NCBI GenBank assembly: GCA_964247975.1
Contig: CAXTWH010000008.1
Location: 62,001-126,000 of the forward strand
Reading direction: 5' to 3'
From: KBS-96 sp964247975
GTDB taxonomy: Bacteria > Acidobacteriota > Terriglobia > Bryobacterales > Bryobacteraceae
Length of the DNA stretch: 64,000 nucleotides
The notes under the pieces: generated by a model
Database searches by the model: none
What the model saw: the letters and a program-made list of their open reading frames with translations, nothing else
Told to the model about the DNA's origin: nothing
Position numbers and translations under genes: made by a program
Shown: one piece after another, positions 51,024 through 59,503 of the stretch
Layout: each line of letters starts with the position of its first letter
How positions within the stretch are numbered: position 1 is the first letter of the stretch

Positions 51024-51686
51024 ATGTCCGCCGCCGCAGTTGCGCCATTATTATTGGGAAAAAACACAACCGGAACGAACTGGGTGTTAAGCGTAACCGC
51101 TGGAACAGTACGAACTTTGGACGCAGATTCACAATTGGTGGAACGCTGCCTCAGCGGCGATGAAAGCGCCTGGGAAGAAATGGTGAAAACCCATACCCGG
51201 CGCGTTTACGCCATCTGCCTCCGGTTTGTGAATCGGGAAAACGAAGCGCAGGATCTGACGCAGGAAGTGTTTCTGCGCGTTTTCAAAACATTGCAAAGTT
51301 TCCGCTCCGGGGAAGGCTCCTTCACAATCTGGCTGACGCGCTTAACTCGTAATCTGTTGATTGACCATTACCGGCGAACAAAAATGGACAGAACCACAGA
51401 TTCCATTGAAGATCAGTTGGCTACGCTCGAAGAAAAAACGGCGCTCCACGGCAGAACCGACGGACTGCTGGCCAGCCGGGAAGCAAGCGAAATTCTCCAA
51501 GCTGCTTTGCAGAAGCTTTCCCCGGAACTGCGCGAAACCGTGATTCTACGCGACCTGGAAGAACTGGAATACCGTGATATCGCGCAAGTTTTGGACGTAC
51601 CGGAAGGAACAGTAAAATCACGATTGAATCGCGGGCGGGCGGAATTGGCTCGCCTTTTAAGGCGGCACAAGGCAAGCGTAGTATGA
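51024..51686 (+). CDS. ECF-type RNA polymerase sigma factor (SigW/RpoE-like)
   Basis: The protein has sigma region 2 (LVERCLSGDESAWEEMVKTHTRRVYAICLRFV and DLTQEVFLRVFKTLQSF) and region 4 (LSPELRETVILRDLEELEYRDIAQVLDVPEGTVKSRLNRGRA), with no region 1 or 3. The ATG at 51024 is backed by GGGAGA six bases upstream, so the first 58 residues of a longer frame starting at 50850 are not part of it. The N-terminal 30 residues are less conserved. It is followed by four genes in ATGA overlap, so it heads a single transcript with its own anti-sigma factor. Confidence 0.9.
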   Translation: MSAAAVAPLLLGKNTTGTNWVLSVTAGTVRTLDADSQLVERCLSGDESAWEEMVKTHTRRVYAICLRFVNRENEAQDLTQEVFLRVFKTLQSFRSGEGSFTIWLTRLTRNLLIDHYRRTKMDRTTDSIEDQLATLEEKTALHGRTDGLLASREASEILQAALQKLSPELRETVILRDLEELEYRDIAQVLDVPEGTVKSRLNRGRAELARLLRRHKASVV

Positions 51687-52291
51687 CGTGCGCGGAGTTT
51701 GAAATCCTCTTAGCCGATTACGTGGATGGGCAGGTCACCGTTGAACAGCGGCGCGTGGTGGAAGCTCATGCCGACGGCTGCGCTCACTGCCGGGAACTGC
51801 TGCGCGATGTATTTCAGGCTGTTTCTTTTCTGGAAAATACCGAACAAGTGACTCCGCCGCCGGAGCTGATGACGCGCATTGCGTACCATGCGCCCCAGGG
51901 AAAAATCCGCGGCGCATCGGAAACCCGGAGTTTCTGGAATCGCCTGTTTACCCGTTGGCTGCAGCCGGTGTTGCAGCCGCGCATGGCAATGGGCATGGCG
52001 ATGACAATTTTGTCGTTTGCCATGCTGGGGCGCTGCACCGGAATTCAAGCGCAGCAGATCAAAGCATCCGATCTGAGCCCGGCTGTTTTGTGGAACAATC
52101 TGGAAGACAAGGGTTATCGGGCTTGGGACCGGACAGTGAAATATTACGAGAATTTGCGATTGGTTTACGAGGTGGAAACCAGGCTGCGGGAGCTTCGCGA
52201 GCAGCAGGACGCGGAGCAAACAACCAACACGCCGGCACGGAATAAGCCGGATTCCGGCGTCCACCGCGACATTAAAGGGGAAACGAAATGA
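51683..52291 (+). CDS. Membrane anti-sigma factor with a zinc (ZAS) domain
   Basis: The N-terminus holds the HxxxCxxC zinc motif H29-ADG-C33-AH-C36 of the anti-sigma zf-HC2 domain, preceded by MTCAEFEILLADYVDG. A transmembrane helix follows (MAMGMAMTILSFAMLG). The periplasmic side is charged and helical (YENLRLVYEVETRLRELREQQ). It overlaps the ECF sigma gene in ATGA and presumably holds that sigma factor at the membrane. How it is released is not visible: no site-1 protease gene is here. Confidence 0.88.
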   Translation: MTCAEFEILLADYVDGQVTVEQRRVVEAHADGCAHCRELLRDVFQAVSFLENTEQVTPPPELMTRIAYHAPQGKIRGASETRSFWNRLFTRWLQPVLQPRMAMGMAMTILSFAMLGRCTGIQAQQIKASDLSPAVLWNNLEDKGYRAWDRTVKYYENLRLVYEVETRLRELREQQDAEQTTNTPARNKPDSGVHRDIKGETK

Positions 52292-53007
52292 TGACCTGTT
52301 ACCAGCATCCTGATCTGCCGGCGCTGGCCTTCTGCCGGTCCTGTGGACGCGGCCTTTGCGTGAGCTGCCAGCAGCTTGCGCAAGGCACTGTGTTCTGCCA
52401 GGAACACGCGCCGCTTGCTTACAGTGATGTTCCCCCGGCCGATCCGGCGCCAAATCCTTATATGCAGCCGCCACCACCACCGCGCGCTGGCATAAAAACC
52501 TCGCCGGGATTGGCGTTTATTTTAGGGCTGGTGCCAGGAGTGGGAGCCATCTACAACGGCCAGTATTTGAAAGGCTTCGTGCATGTGGCCGTGTTGGGAA
52601 TCCTGATCAGCATGGTTTCCACTGGTCATCCTTTTGGAAGAGGATTGGAGCCTTTACTGGGATTGCTGATTGCGGTCTGGTATCTGTACATGCCATTTGA
52701 GGCTTATCATACGGCTCGCAAACAGCAAACAGGAATTCGGGTGGATGAATGGTCCAGTCTGCTGCCGCCGGCTGCTGCTGCGCATGGACGATTAGAAGTG
52801 GGCCCGATGGTTTTAATTGGATTGGGCATTTTGTTTCTGCTCGATAATTTTGGACTGCTTCGCTTGGGCGATGTTCTTCGGTTCTGGCCTCTGATTTTGA
52901 TTGTGGTGGGGGTGGCATCCTTGTATTCGCGACTGTCTGCGCCGCTGCCAAGAGATTTACCGCCTGGTTCCCGATCTTCCGCCAATCCCAGAAGGGTGAA
53001 GTTATGA
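52288..53007 (+). CDS. B-box-type zinc and LiaF-like membrane protein
   Basis: Residues 4-40 form a B-box zinc finger (C4, H7, C16, C19, C24, C27, C37, H40). A proline-rich link (PYMQPPPPP) leads to a membrane domain of about five helices: SPGLAFILGLVPGVGAIYNGQYLKGF resembles TM2-type helices, and EVGPMVLIGLGILFLLDNFGLL resembles the LiaI/LiaF-like (DUF5668) core. It is the third gene of the ECF operon and overlaps both neighbours by four bases. Envelope stress sensing is inferred from LiaF-like membrane parts. The function of the zinc domain is not known. Confidence 0.75.
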   Translation: MMTCYQHPDLPALAFCRSCGRGLCVSCQQLAQGTVFCQEHAPLAYSDVPPADPAPNPYMQPPPPPRAGIKTSPGLAFILGLVPGVGAIYNGQYLKGFVHVAVLGILISMVSTGHPFGRGLEPLLGLLIAVWYLYMPFEAYHTARKQQTGIRVDEWSSLLPPAAAAHGRLEVGPMVLIGLGILFLLDNFGLLRLGDVLRFWPLILIVVGVASLYSRLSAPLPRDLPPGSRSSANPRRVKL

Positions 53008-53303
53008 ACCTCAGAACTGCTGCTTACATCCAGGCGATTCGCGGTCCGGTGCTGCTGGTAACAATCGGCGTTTTGTTCGCGATTCACCAGGCCGGAGGCT
53101 TAAGCTTCAGCCGTACTTGGCCGCTGTTGATTATTGTGATCGGAGTGATGTTGTTATTGGAGCGGGCCTGGGCCGCGCCGGCCACTCCGCCTTACAACAA
53201 TGCACAAACTCCTTTTGATGCTTATGGAGCTCCTTATCAGGGCGAGTACCATCATCCTGAGTCGCAAGCTCCGCCGCCAGGGCCTGGAGGCTCACGGTTA
53301 TGA
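53004..53303 (+). CDS. Small LiaF-like (DUF5668) membrane protein
   Basis: A 99-residue protein with two hydrophobic helices (GPVLLVTIGVLFAIHQAG; FSRTWPLLIIVIGVMLLLERAW) and a Pro/Tyr-rich tail (QAPPPGPGG). The helix pair with TWPLLIIVIG is the LiaF/DUF5668 repeat. It sits between two other proteins with the same kind of helices, with four-base overlaps, and probably interacts with them in the membrane. Confidence 0.75.
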   Translation: MNLRTAAYIQAIRGPVLLVTIGVLFAIHQAGGLSFSRTWPLLIIVIGVMLLLERAWAAPATPPYNNAQTPFDAYGAPYQGEYHHPESQAPPPGPGGSRL

Positions 53304-54787
53304 GGCGCAGAGGGTCCATCGTCGGACCGTTAATTCTGATTACGCTAGGCATCATTTTTTTGATGCGCACGGCGCTGCCTTCATTTTCAGCGTTTGATTT
53401 TTTCAGTATGTATTGGCCTTACCTGCTGATTGTGTGGGGCGGCCTGCAGATTGTGGAAATCTCGTTCCGGTTTTCGCGCGGCGGTGCGCTCCCCGGCAAT
53501 GGCGTAAGCGCGGGCGGGTGGCTGCTGGTTTTGTTTGTTTCGCTGCTGGGGCTCGGTTTGTTTGAAACGCGCGGTCCGCATAATTGGTGGCGTCACGTCA
53601 GTTTTGATCAAAGCATGGACTGGTTCGGCGAAGCGCATGATTTTCCCATCGCCGAGCAAACCAAAACAGTAGGCAGATCACCACTGATTGTGATTGAAAA
53701 TTTCCGGGGTAGCGTGAAGATTTCCGGCTCCAACGACAACACTGTTAGATTAAGCGGACACAAAACGGTTCGTTCCATGAAAGATGCTGAGGCTGCTCTC
53801 GCTGATCGGGAAACGCCGGTAGAAATTGTGGCTAGCGGAGGAAACCGGGTCTATATACGCGTTCATCAGGAACGCTTGCCAGGCAAGGTTCGTGTTTCAA
53901 CGGATTTGGACTTAACGGTACCGAAAGGGGCAAGTTTTCAGGCTTCCGGCCAAGCCGGCGATTTTGATATTGGAAATCTGAATGGAGATGTCAGAATTTC
54001 CAGCGACAATGCCGACGTGCGTTTGCAGAATGTGGCAGGCAATGTAAACGTAGACACGCGGCATGGCAGCCTCGTGCGCTGCACAAGCATCGGCGGCGAC
54101 GTGGCCTTAAAGGGTCGGAGTTCTGATGTGGAGTTGGAAAAAATAGCAGGCCAGGTAACAATTTCAGGATCGTATTCAGGCACCATCACTTTGCGCGAAC
54201 TGGCTAAGCCGCTGCATGTGGATAATTACCGTACTACTATTTCAGCGGCCAAAGTGAACGGCCAGATTACGATGGATCGCAACAGCTTTTCAGCGAAGGA
54301 CCTGGTTGGCCCGGCGCAACTTTCGACGCAAACCACTGATGTAGAAGTGGCCGGTTTCACCGATGCGCTTCAGGTTAGCGTAGGCAAAGGAGACATCAGC
54401 TTACGGCCTTCCACCGCTACGGCTCTGGCGCAGATGTCGATCCGCACCGGTTCGGGAAATATTGATCTGGCGCTGCCGGATTCGGCGAAATTCGAGCTTG
54501 CCGCCACAACCGATCGCGGGGAAATTGAAAACGAATATGGCGAGCCGTTGAAGCTGCAAGCGGCTGGCCGGGGCGCGCGGCTTCTGGGCATCACCGGCGT
54601 TGGCCCCAATCTGAACTTAACTACCGATCGAGGCACGATTGTGGTGCGCAAAACCAGTCAGGATGAGAATCAATCGGAAGCGGCGAACCAGGAAGAACAC
54701 GCGCCCCAGCCTGCGCCCGCCAAACCTTCTCCGCGCCTTCCGGCTCTTCCCAAAGCGCCAATTTCATCGCTAAATCCTGATCTATAA
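53300..54787 (+). CDS. LiaF-like membrane protein with DUF4097 adhesin domain
   Basis: A 495-residue protein. The first 100 residues hold LiaF-like helices (RRGSIVGPLILITLGIIFLMRTALP; MYWPYLLIVWGGLQIVEI; LLVLFVSLLGLGLF). Residues 130-430 are a DUF4097-type right-handed beta structure with repeating NLNGDVRISSDNADVRLQNVAGN and GKGDISLRPST turns. The tail is Pro/Glu-rich (EEHAPQPAPAKPSPRLPALP). DUF4097 is seen in envelope-stress regulons with LiaF. It is the last gene of the five-gene ECF operon and probably its effector. No signal peptide is needed because of the membrane part. Confidence 0.82.
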   Translation: MRRRGSIVGPLILITLGIIFLMRTALPSFSAFDFFSMYWPYLLIVWGGLQIVEISFRFSRGGALPGNGVSAGGWLLVLFVSLLGLGLFETRGPHNWWRHVSFDQSMDWFGEAHDFPIAEQTKTVGRSPLIVIENFRGSVKISGSNDNTVRLSGHKTVRSMKDAEAALADRETPVEIVASGGNRVYIRVHQERLPGKVRVSTDLDLTVPKGASFQASGQAGDFDIGNLNGDVRISSDNADVRLQNVAGNVNVDTRHGSLVRCTSIGGDVALKGRSSDVELEKIAGQVTISGSYSGTITLRELAKPLHVDNYRTTISAAKVNGQITMDRNSFSAKDLVGPAQLSTQTTDVEVAGFTDALQVSVGKGDISLRPSTATALAQMSIRTGSGNIDLALPDSAKFELAATTDRGEIENEYGEPLKLQAAGRGARLLGITGVGPNLNLTTDRGTIVVRKTSQDENQSEAANQEEHAPQPAPAKPSPRLPALPKAPISSLNPDL

Positions 54788-54835
54788 TCCAGTTTTCCCT
54801 GTTCCATTTGGCAAAAAATAGGCGAAAATAGAAGT

Positions 54836-56077
54836 GTGGAAGTTCAAGCAAAACTCCGCATTCTAGCGGACGCGGCCAAGTACGATGCTTCTTGCGCCAG
54901 CAGCGGCTCGAAACATGCCCGCATGGAAGGCGGCTTGGGTAACACCACGGGCATGGGCATCTGCCATAGCTATACGCCTGATGGCCGCTGCGTTTCCCTG
55001 CTCAAATTATTGCTGACAAACTACTGCGTTTACGATTGCCATTACTGCGTGAACCGCATTTCCAGCGATACGCCGCGCGCGCGTTTCACGCCGGATGAGG
55101 TTGTTTTTCTCACCATCGAATTTTATAAACGCAATTACATTGAAGGATTGTTCTTGAGTTCAGGCATTATTCAAAGTCCTGATTACACGATGGAGCAGTT
55201 GATTCAAGTGGCCCGCACTCTGCGCACGGAGCATCGCTTCGGCGGCTACATCCACCTGAAAGCGGTTCCCGCCGCTTCCGAAGAATTGACGCTCGAAGCA
55301 GGGCGGTGGGCTGACCGTTTAAGCGCGAACATTGAATTGCCCCGCGATTCCGATTTAGTGCAACTGGCACCGGCCAAAACACACGCGCAGGTTCAAACCA
55401 CCATGCAGCAGATTGCCGGAGGCATTCTGGAAGCAAAAGATAAAACGAACCGGGCAGGCCAGAAGCCGCATTTTGCTCCTGCCGGGCAAAGCACGCAGTT
55501 TGTGGTGGGTGCGACTAATGCGCCGGATGCCGCGATCCTCGAAAAAGCGTCCGCTCTCTACAAAACTTATCACCTGCGCCGGGCTTATTATTCGGCGTTC
55601 AGTCCGATTCCGCACGCGAACCCGTTGCTTCCATTGGCGAAGATACCGCTCGTCCGGGAACATCGGCTTTATCAGGCGGACTGGCTGATGCGCTTTTATG
55701 GTTTTCAGCCCAGAGAACTGACCACCGCCGAAGATCATAATTTGCCGTTAGACCGTGACCCGAAACTGGCCTGGGCGCTGCGCCACCGCGAATTCTTTCC
55801 AGTGGATGTGAATAAAGCAGGGCGGGAAGCGCTGCTGCGGGTGCCTGGTTTTGGCGTTCGCAATGTGAATCGAATTGTGAAGATCCGCCGTTATCGCCGT
55901 TTGGCTTTAACGGATCTCGCCAAGTTGAAAGTGCCGGTGAAGCGAGCCCAGTATTTCGTGGTAACAGAGGACAATAATCCGCACACGAAAGAAATTGACG
56001 CAAAGCGATTGCCGACGCGCTTTGGGCCTGACTCAACGCAGCTTTCCTTGTTTTCGGCAGTGACGGGCGAACTGTAA
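54836..56077 (+). CDS. Radical SAM protein of the DUF4130/UdgX module (DNA metabolism)
   Basis: The radical SAM cluster is CVYDCHYC (Cys64, Cys68, Cys71) after TNYC, in a 413-residue protein with a C-terminal helix-hairpin-helix segment (DVNKAGREALLRVPGFGVRNVNRIVKIRRYRRL), a DNA-binding unit. The opening KLRILADAAKYDASCASSG and ARMEGGLGNTTGMGIC are typical of the 'putative DNA modification/repair radical SAM protein' (TIGR03916-like) family, as I recall it. The start is a GTG at 54836. It is followed 4 bases later by the DUF4130-UdgX gene, its standard partner. The chemistry of the pair is not known; a uracil or base-repair role is inferred from UdgX. Confidence 0.88.
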   Translation: MEVQAKLRILADAAKYDASCASSGSKHARMEGGLGNTTGMGICHSYTPDGRCVSLLKLLLTNYCVYDCHYCVNRISSDTPRARFTPDEVVFLTIEFYKRNYIEGLFLSSGIIQSPDYTMEQLIQVARTLRTEHRFGGYIHLKAVPAASEELTLEAGRWADRLSANIELPRDSDLVQLAPAKTHAQVQTTMQQIAGGILEAKDKTNRAGQKPHFAPAGQSTQFVVGATNAPDAAILEKASALYKTYHLRRAYYSAFSPIPHANPLLPLAKIPLVREHRLYQADWLMRFYGFQPRELTTAEDHNLPLDRDPKLAWALRHREFFPVDVNKAGREALLRVPGFGVRNVNRIVKIRRYRRLALTDLAKLKVPVKRAQYFVVTEDNNPHTKEIDAKRLPTRFGPDSTQLSLFSAVTGEL

Positions 56078-56081
56078 AGCC

Positions 56082-57482
56082 ATGACTTTTCCGGAATGGC
56101 GGAATCGGGCGCGACAACTGCTGCAGGATGGCATTGCGCCAGCCGATGCGATCTGGGACGAATCTCCCCGCTTGTTTGAGGAAGCTACGCAGAGGGCTAA
56201 CAATGAGCTTTGGACAAACGAAGCCATTTCCGTACCGAAACAGTTTTTGGATCTGGCAGCCAGCGTCGCCTGCCATCAGGATTCTGAGCGATGGGCGCTG
56301 CTTTATCGAGTACTTTGGCGATTAACTCGCGGCGCGGAAAAGTACCTGCTGCAAATCGATGTTGACGATGATATACGCCGCTTGGTGTTAATGAATAAAG
56401 CGGTTAACCGCGATAAACATAAAATGACCGCTTTTGTTCGTTTTCGAAAGGTAAAAGGAAGCGAACCGGAAGAGTTTGTGGCTTGGCACCGGCCCGACCA
56501 CAACATTGTGGAAACAATGGCGCCCTGGTTTGCGGCCCGGTTCGGCAGCATGCGCTGGTCCATTCTTTCGCCTTTGCGCAGCGCGCATTGGGATACAAAG
56601 AAATTGGTGTTCGGTCCGGGTGTTCCGCAAACGGCAGCCCCGCAAGGCGACGCCCTGGAGGATTTGTGGCGCGATTATTATGCTGCAATCTTTAACCCGG
56701 CCCGCATCAAATTGAAAGCGATGAAAGCGGAGCTACCGGTACGGCACTGGGCCACCTTGCCGGAAGCGCAGATTATTCCCGCGCTGATCGCCAAAGCAGA
56801 AACGCGAGTACAGGATATGGAGCGCAAACAAAAAACCTCGGCAGCGCCTTGGATACCAGCCTCGGCAAGTTTAGAAGAATTGAGCAGTGCGGCACGAGGC
56901 TGTGAGGGGTGTGAACTATTTAAAAGCGCAACGCAAACCGTGTTCGGCGAAGGTGCTGTGGGCGCGCGCGTGGTGCTGGTGGGCGAGCAGCCGGGCGACG
57001 AAGAAGACCATAAAGGACGTCCTTTTGTGGGTCCGGCAGGAAAGCTGTTAAATCGCGCGCTGGAGGAAGCAGCAGTAGACCGCTCCACTTTGTATGTGAC
57101 AAATGCCGTGAAGCATTTTAAATTTGAAATGCAGGGCAAGCGGCGCATTCATAAGAAGCCAGGCGGAACGGAAATTTCCGCTTGCCGTCCCTGGCTGGAA
57201 GCGGAAATGTCGGCGGTGCATCCGGAGCTGATTGTTTGCCTGGGAGCGACTGCGGCACGTTCTGTGCTGGGGCGTGAAGTGCGCGTACTGAGCGAGCGCG
57301 GCGAGTTTCTGCCGCATCATTGGGCATCAGCGGTTATGGTTACGGTTCACCCATCCGCCCTGCTGCGCATTCCTGAAGAAGAACGCAAACAAGCGGAATG
57401 GGAGTTGTTTATTCGCGACCTACGCAAAATTGAAGAATGGCTGGCGAACCCGGATCGCCAAACAGTGCAGGCTCCGGCTTAG
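56082..57482 (+). CDS. DUF4130 - UdgX uracil-DNA glycosylase fusion
   Basis: Residues 1-250 are a DUF4130-type domain (DDIRRLVLMNKAVNRDKHKMTAFVRF; RWSILSPLRSAHWDTKKL). Residues 265-460 are an UdgX-type iron-sulfur uracil-DNA glycosylase. Visible in it: the Fe-S cysteines 274, 277, 368 and 386, the catalytic loop GEQPGDEED (301-309), the UdgX-specific KRRIHKKP insertion (353-360), and HPSALLR (423-429). In UdgX the histidine of KRRIH forms a covalent bond to uracil-derived abasic DNA. The gene follows the radical SAM gene by 4 bases. It ends 3 bases before the convergent dCTP deaminase gene, which also concerns uracil nucleotides. Confidence 0.9.
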   Translation: MTFPEWRNRARQLLQDGIAPADAIWDESPRLFEEATQRANNELWTNEAISVPKQFLDLAASVACHQDSERWALLYRVLWRLTRGAEKYLLQIDVDDDIRRLVLMNKAVNRDKHKMTAFVRFRKVKGSEPEEFVAWHRPDHNIVETMAPWFAARFGSMRWSILSPLRSAHWDTKKLVFGPGVPQTAAPQGDALEDLWRDYYAAIFNPARIKLKAMKAELPVRHWATLPEAQIIPALIAKAETRVQDMERKQKTSAAPWIPASASLEELSSAARGCEGCELFKSATQTVFGEGAVGARVVLVGEQPGDEEDHKGRPFVGPAGKLLNRALEEAAVDRSTLYVTNAVKHFKFEMQGKRRIHKKPGGTEISACRPWLEAEMSAVHPELIVCLGATAARSVLGREVRVLSERGEFLPHHWASAVMVTVHPSALLRIPEEERKQAEWELFIRDLRKIEEWLANPDRQTVQAPA

Positions 57483-57485
57483 AAA

Positions 57486-58067
57486 CTATTTTGTTTTTGA
57501 ACTGACTTCACCTGTTAATTTGCTTGCCAGGGGGGAAGTCTGCCCGGCGTATTTGTTGCCTGTTTTTTTATAGTAAGGCACCGATACCGGGGAAGATAAC
57601 TGCTCAAAAGTGAAAGAACAGATCCGCATTCCCGGATAAAGCGCTACCGGCAGACGGCCCAGATTGCTTAACTCCAGTGTTGCTTTGCCGCGCCAGCCCG
57701 GATCGAATAAGCCGGCCGTGCCGTGAACAATAATGCCGATGCGCCCCAAACTGGAACGTCCTTCCAGCCTGCCTAGAACATCGTCGTCCAGTTCCAGCGA
57801 TTCTTCCGTAATCGCTAAGGCAAATTCTCGCGGCTGCATAATAAAAGGCTCATCATGCTTCACTACCACAGTGCGCATAATGTCCTGAATCGCCGCTTTC
57901 TCGCGCAGGTCAATATAAGCGAAGCGGCTGTGTTCAAACACGCTGAACTCCGAGCCCAGGCGAAAATCAACGGAACAGCTTCCAAACTGTTCAGGCGGCA
58001 GATCGGGAGAAATTCGTATCTTCCCTGCTTCCATGTACCGCCGGATGTCTACATCAGAAAGAACCAT
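57486..58067 (-). CDS. dcd: dCTP deaminase
   Basis: The protein is a dCTP deaminase/dUTPase-fold trimer subunit. Landmarks are MVLSDVDIRRYMEAGKI, CSVDFRLGSEF, the RSSLGRIGIIVHGTAGLFDPGW core (Arg, Ser and Gly residues that bind the nucleotide) and GKATLELSN with the catalytic glutamate. It converts dCTP to dUTP. The start is uncertain: MVLSD at 58067 matches the family; ATG at 58085 adds six residues. The 3' end faces UdgX at 3 bases. Whether it also hydrolyses dUTP, as bifunctional homologues do, is not clear. Confidence 0.85.
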   Translation of the reverse strand: MVLSDVDIRRYMEAGKIRISPDLPPEQFGSCSVDFRLGSEFSVFEHSRFAYIDLREKAAIQDIMRTVVVKHDEPFIMQPREFALAITEESLELDDDVLGRLEGRSSLGRIGIIVHGTAGLFDPGWRGKATLELSNLGRLPVALYPGMRICSFTFEQLSSPVSVPYYKKTGNKYAGQTSPLASKLTGEVSSKTK

Positions 58068-58130
58068 GCTGGATTGAAGGCCCATACTAACACGCGCGGA
58101 ATGTTATATTGGAAAGGATTGCACAGCCGT

Positions 58131-58206
58131 GGGCGGCTAGCTCAGTTGGGAGAGCACCACGTTCGCAACGTGGGGGTCGTGGGTTCGAACCCCATGCCGT
58201 CCACCA
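58131..58206 (+). tRNA. tRNA-Ala (CGC)
   Basis: A complete cloverleaf: acceptor GGGCGGC/GCCGTCC, D-arm GCTCAGTTGGGAGAGC, anticodon stem-loop CCACG-TTCGCAA-CGTGG with anticodon CGC for the GCG codon, T-arm GTGGGTTCGAACCCCAT, discriminator A and an encoded CCA at 58204-58206. Confidence 0.96.
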
Positions 58207-58315
58207 AACAAATCCCGATCACGTCAAGTTCTTTCCTGTTTTCTGCGCCAAAATAGATGAAACAGAAAATCATCGGCTTTCACCAGGATGAACTTGGTGC
58301 GAAGTTTCAGTTATC

Positions 58316-59494
58316 CTGGACCGTATCAAACTTCAACGCAGCAACGAATTTTTAAAACTCTGGGCCGGTCAAATAATCTCTGAAATCGGTTCGCGTATTA
58401 CCAGAGAAGGACTGCCGCTCACGGCGGTTCTGCTTTTAAGCGCAACTCCCGCGCAGATGGGCGTTCTTTCGGCTACCGGAGGTGCGTCGGTTTTAGCATT
58501 CAGTTTTGCGGCAGGGATGAAGATTGATCGCGTTCGACGGCGGCCCGTTATGATGATGGCCGATCTGGGCCGCGCATTACTGCTTGCTTCCGTTCCGATT
58601 TTTGCGTATTTGCGTTTACTTTCGGTAACGCACCTGATTGTAGTGGCTGCTTGCGCGGGCCTGCTTACCGTGCTGTTCGATGTGGCGTATCAATCGTACT
58701 TGCCTTCGCTGGTCGGTTCCGAAAACTTACTGGAAGGCAATCGCCTATTGAGTATTTCGAGCGCCACTGCCGAGATTGCAGGTCCGCCCTTAACCGGCGT
58801 TTTGGTACAGCTTATTTCCGCGCCGCTAGCGATTCTGCTGGATGCTGCCTCGTTCCTGATTTCAGGAATTTCGGTGTGGTCAATCCGTTCTCCTGAATTT
58901 CCGCCACAGCCCTCTTCTCATGTTTCCTTTCGCGACGAAATGCTGGCAGGCATGAGGGTCATTCTGGCGCACCCCACCTTACGGGCTTTGTTGTTTCGTT
59001 CCGTCATGGCTTCCGTATCGATGGGCGCAGTGTTTAGTTTTTATGTTCTTTACGCAATTCGCACGCTTCACCTCAGTCCTGCTTCTTTGGGCGTGGTGAT
59101 CGCGTTTGGCGGACTCGGGAGCCTTGCCGGAGGATTGTTGATCGGCTGGGCAGCCCAGCGTTTTTCACCAAAGCCGACGTTCTTCGCTAGTGCAGTTGTG
59201 GTCGGTGCAGTTCAAATGCTGCTGCCGCTAGCATCACACTGGCCGCACGAGGCAGTTCTGTTCTTGTGCGCCAATCAATTTGCCGGCAACTGCGCTATGA
59301 CTTTTTACTTCGTGAATGAAACAACGCTGCGGCGAAGCGCAGTGCCTCCGCACTTGTTGGGGCGCGTAAATGCCGCCATGCAATTTGCTTCCCGAGGCAT
59401 GTTGCCGATTGGAGCGATCCTCAGTGGATTTACCGCGAACGACCTTGGAATTGTCAATACACTTTGGATCGCACTAAGGCGATCCTGTTATAAA
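58316..59494 (+). pseudogene. MFS transporter, start missing and C-terminus lost (probably decayed)
   Basis: The frame encodes an EntS-like major facilitator: LKLWAGQIISEIGSRITREG in helix 1, RRRPVMMMADLGRALLLAS (the loop 2-3 motif) and FVNETTLRRSAVPPHLLGRVNA, all in the expected order. Similarity begins at about 58316 (LDRIKLQRSNEF), where there is only CTG and no ATG, GTG or TTG; the first ATG in frame is at 58457, inside helix 2. At the other end similarity stops after SGFTANDLGIVNTLWIAL (59478), so helix 12 and the C-terminus are lost. The frame does not stop but runs on into the cyclase gene, making a continuous 671-codon frame from 58457. A perfect 7-bp inverted repeat at 59466-59485 (GGATCGC/GCGATCC) lies at the junction. 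Decayed transporter is my preferred reading over a working fusion. Confidence 0.55.
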
Positions 59495-59503
59495 ATGCCC
59501 GCC

